Assembly: GCA_023412765.1 (NCBI GenBank)
Contig: JAEZBX010000008.1
Coordinates: forward strand, 1-26,360
Origin: Bacteroidota bacterium
GTDB lineage: Bacteria > Bacteroidota > Bacteroidia > Cytophagales > Cyclobacteriaceae
Direction of reading: 5' to 3'
DNA length: 26,360 nt
The notes below the pieces were generated by a model, which worked only from the letters and a program-made list of their open reading frames with translations, had not been told where the DNA came from and did not search any database. The position numbers were made by a program, and so were the translations under genes. Of this stretch, positions 25,801 through 26,360 are shown piece by piece (position 1 is the stretch's first letter; each line of letters begins with the position of its first letter).

Positions 25801-26074
25801 CGTGATCATGCCATGCACCAACTTCGTCGCTGATATTCAGCACCAGTGACTTTTGCCCACCGGCAACCACCCATACTCGTCCGCCCCGTTCCCATACAAA
25901 CATCTCGCTGCCATCGTTATTGAAAGTGAGACCTACTGCCTCGTTCCATTGACTTGAAACAGTAGCGGATGCAAAACCTGTGGGTGGAGTTTGAGCAAAT
26001 AAGCTGTTCGATAAAAAAAATACCAATAGCAAAAGCATCCAGAACGAATGCCCGGTTCGAGACTTTGTTAACAT
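22829..26074 (-). CDS. Secreted PQQ-type glucose/sorbosone dehydrogenase with PKD, malectin-like and T9SS type A domains
   Basis: A 1081-residue exported protein. The signal peptide (about 1-28, ending SLFAQ) follows the ATG at 26072-26074; an in-frame TTG two codons earlier is less likely. Residues about 28-515 form a soluble glucose/sorbosone dehydrogenase-type beta-propeller, with HDHGLLGFALHPRF, LIGTGDGANG, NGKILRIDPESG, ALGIRQPFRLS and LNFGWPIYEG. Such domains oxidise sugars with PQQ, but substrate and cofactor are not certain from sequence. A PKD domain (about 525-610) has EWNFGDGSP. Ig-like and MBG-like segments follow (about 620-815), then a malectin-like carbohydrate-binding domain (about 825-965). 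The last 80 or so residues are a T9SS type A sorting domain (VYPNPSSGLINIDF, GIYVIQLVNGK). It is probably released or surface-attached. It is co-directional with the glucan operon but separated by 247 nt and may be transcribed separately. Confidence 0.88.
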   Translation of the reverse strand: MLTKSRTGHSFWMLLLLVFFLSNSLFAQTPPTGFASATVSSQWNEAVGLTFNNDGSEMFVWERGGRVWVVAGGQKSLVLNISDEVGAWHDHGLLGFALHPRFEQNGYIYLLYLVDRHYLMNFGTGSYNPAANDYFSATIGRLTRYTISKSGLGYSVVPGSRKILIGETKTDGIISTERSHVTGALAFGTDQTLLIGTGDGANGAGTDTGNGIGTYYAQALSDGILTPAYNVGAFRSQILDCLNGKILRIDPESGAGIPSNPFYDPTRPNAPISKVWALGIRQPFRLSMKPGTGSHNPADGNPGTLYVGDVGYFSWEELNVVDRPGLNFGWPIYEGLTKSTTYGNILKQNLYAPNPLFPSGGCTQQYFNFQDLLKPATPSGTDTFTNPCNPGELIPSSIPTFVHTPPIIDWFHSLTGPSRTGIFSGQTHGVINIGAAGSPVSGPQFGGSAAVAGVFYTGQDFPEDYRNTFFFGDYGSGWMRSIGMDDADKPVQVRNFINTGSVVVCMASHPNHEGLYYINFPSEIRRVYYDSNRPPVAAAAANTLFGTSPLTVQFTGDNSSDPENEPLIYEWNFGDGSPINNEPNPTHTFIDNSGSPRKFTVTLTVRDNMGVTDQKILSISINNTPPQVEITSPPNNYLYPLTGETVLPLQATVVDDEHSSAQLTYEWQTILHHESHQHPEPIDSSPETTTNISPLGCQGESYFFRITLTVTDASGASTTKEVRIYPDCENVQKILPVITWPSPSPITAGTALGNTQLNATATHNGIPVPGVFTYTPPAGTVLSLGNGQVLSVDFVPADETTYSTVSKTVTIDVISAPSSTFYRALNLNGPTLTIDGNSFTASAGAPNFSYTANGGLFANQGVTLNPSTDPNRASMIRSSIWGKSVALNVTGVPAGSYQVWLYIWEDNFTQTFSISLEGSVVQANVNSGTTGAWQKLGPYPVTISDGAINLTSVGGDANFSGIEIWRSNQSQAGARMAFGDDISEEEVLHGEFNTEGLQMTVYPNPSSGLINIDFTTEESGITQLTMYNVRGEELHSLYNAVLPARTHQHVEVEPTEWVNGIYVIQLVNGKQIKYVKLALAR

Positions 26075-26251
26075 TGCCAACTACGACAAAAAGTTTCTAA
26101 AAAGAGAGGGACTTAATTTTCCATTTAAGTTAGAACATCATTTTAACTTATTCACCCCAAAATGAAAAATAATTGAAATCGTTTGAATTTTTTTTTGTTT
26201 GATCGCTTGTTAATTTGTGCGTTGATGAACTCGGATCAAAGCGCCGACTTC

Positions 26252-26356
26252 TGCATTCCGTATTCTTCACTCATCACTCTGCATTCATTTCCTTCCTTCT
26301 CAACTTCGAGACATCAGATGAACTATTTGATTGATGAATGCAGAGTGCAGAGTTTA
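26252..26356. repeat. Degenerate heptamer arrays in inverted orientation
   Basis: The left arm reads TGCATTC, CGTATTC, TTCACTC, ATCACTC and TGCATTC in 7-bp register (26252-26286). The right arm reads GAATGCA, GAGTGCA and GAGTTTA (26336-26356). GAATGCA is the reverse complement of TGCATTC. A 13-bp exact inverted repeat, ACTCTGCATTCAT (26276-26288) and ATGAATGCAGAGT (26334-26346), encloses a 45-bp loop. It lies upstream of the sugar dehydrogenase gene at the window edge and may continue beyond it. The rest of 26081-26251 is A/T-rich leader with a run of T and no gene I can support. Confidence 0.7.
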
Positions 26357-26360
26357 GATT

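Overview
The window comes from a Bacteroidota genome, most likely a soil or freshwater Cytophagales. The evidence is three components of the type IX secretion system (T9SS): a PorP/SprF-type outer-membrane protein, a type B C-terminal sorting domain and a type A C-terminal sorting domain. Lipobox-bearing glycosidases, poor Shine-Dalgarno sequences and moderate GC fit the same group. No rRNA, tRNA, CRISPR array, transposase or phage gene was seen.

Layout. (1) Positions 1-179 hold the 3' end of a plus-strand gene, or a small complete ORF. It is followed by two blocks of 7-bp tandem repeats (180-293). (2) On the minus strand (318-5349) is a two-gene T9SS unit: a 1302-residue multidomain surface protein with a type B sorting domain and, 1 nt downstream, its likely PorP/SprF partner. 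(3) On the plus strand (5507-9204) is an upper-glycolysis cluster: pgi, pfkA and a ROK-family glucokinase. (4) Between convergent genes (9205-9379) is an element of heptamer repeats and inverted repeats. (5) On the minus strand (22581 down to 9380) is a tightly packed six-gene alpha-glucan operon. In transcription order it encodes two GH13 amylase-like lipoproteins, GlgE, a trehalose synthase-maltokinase fusion, GlgB and a GH57/DUF3536 protein. (6) On the minus strand (26074-22829) is a large secreted PQQ-type sugar dehydrogenase with PKD, malectin-like and T9SS type A domains. (7) Positions 26081-26360 are intergenic and carry a third heptamer-type inverted repeat.

How the genes may work together. 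GlgE, maltokinase and GlgB make up the maltose-1-phosphate route to branched alpha-glucan. In the textbook pathway, trehalose is isomerised to maltose by TreS, maltose is phosphorylated by maltokinase, GlgE polymerises maltose-1-phosphate, and GlgB branches the product. Here the TreS half of the fusion has Gly at position 208, where the GH13 catalytic nucleophile Asp is expected. Other positions in all four conserved GH13 regions have changed too, while the maltokinase half and GlgE keep their key residues. Two exported GH13 lipoproteins head the same operon, so maltose may come from external starch or glycogen instead of trehalose, with the dead TreS domain kept as a scaffold. This is inference and needs enzyme assays and homologue comparison.

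The second notable signal is a set of intergenic arrays that keep a strict 7-bp period while using different unit sequences, and that pair with inverted copies at two of three loci.
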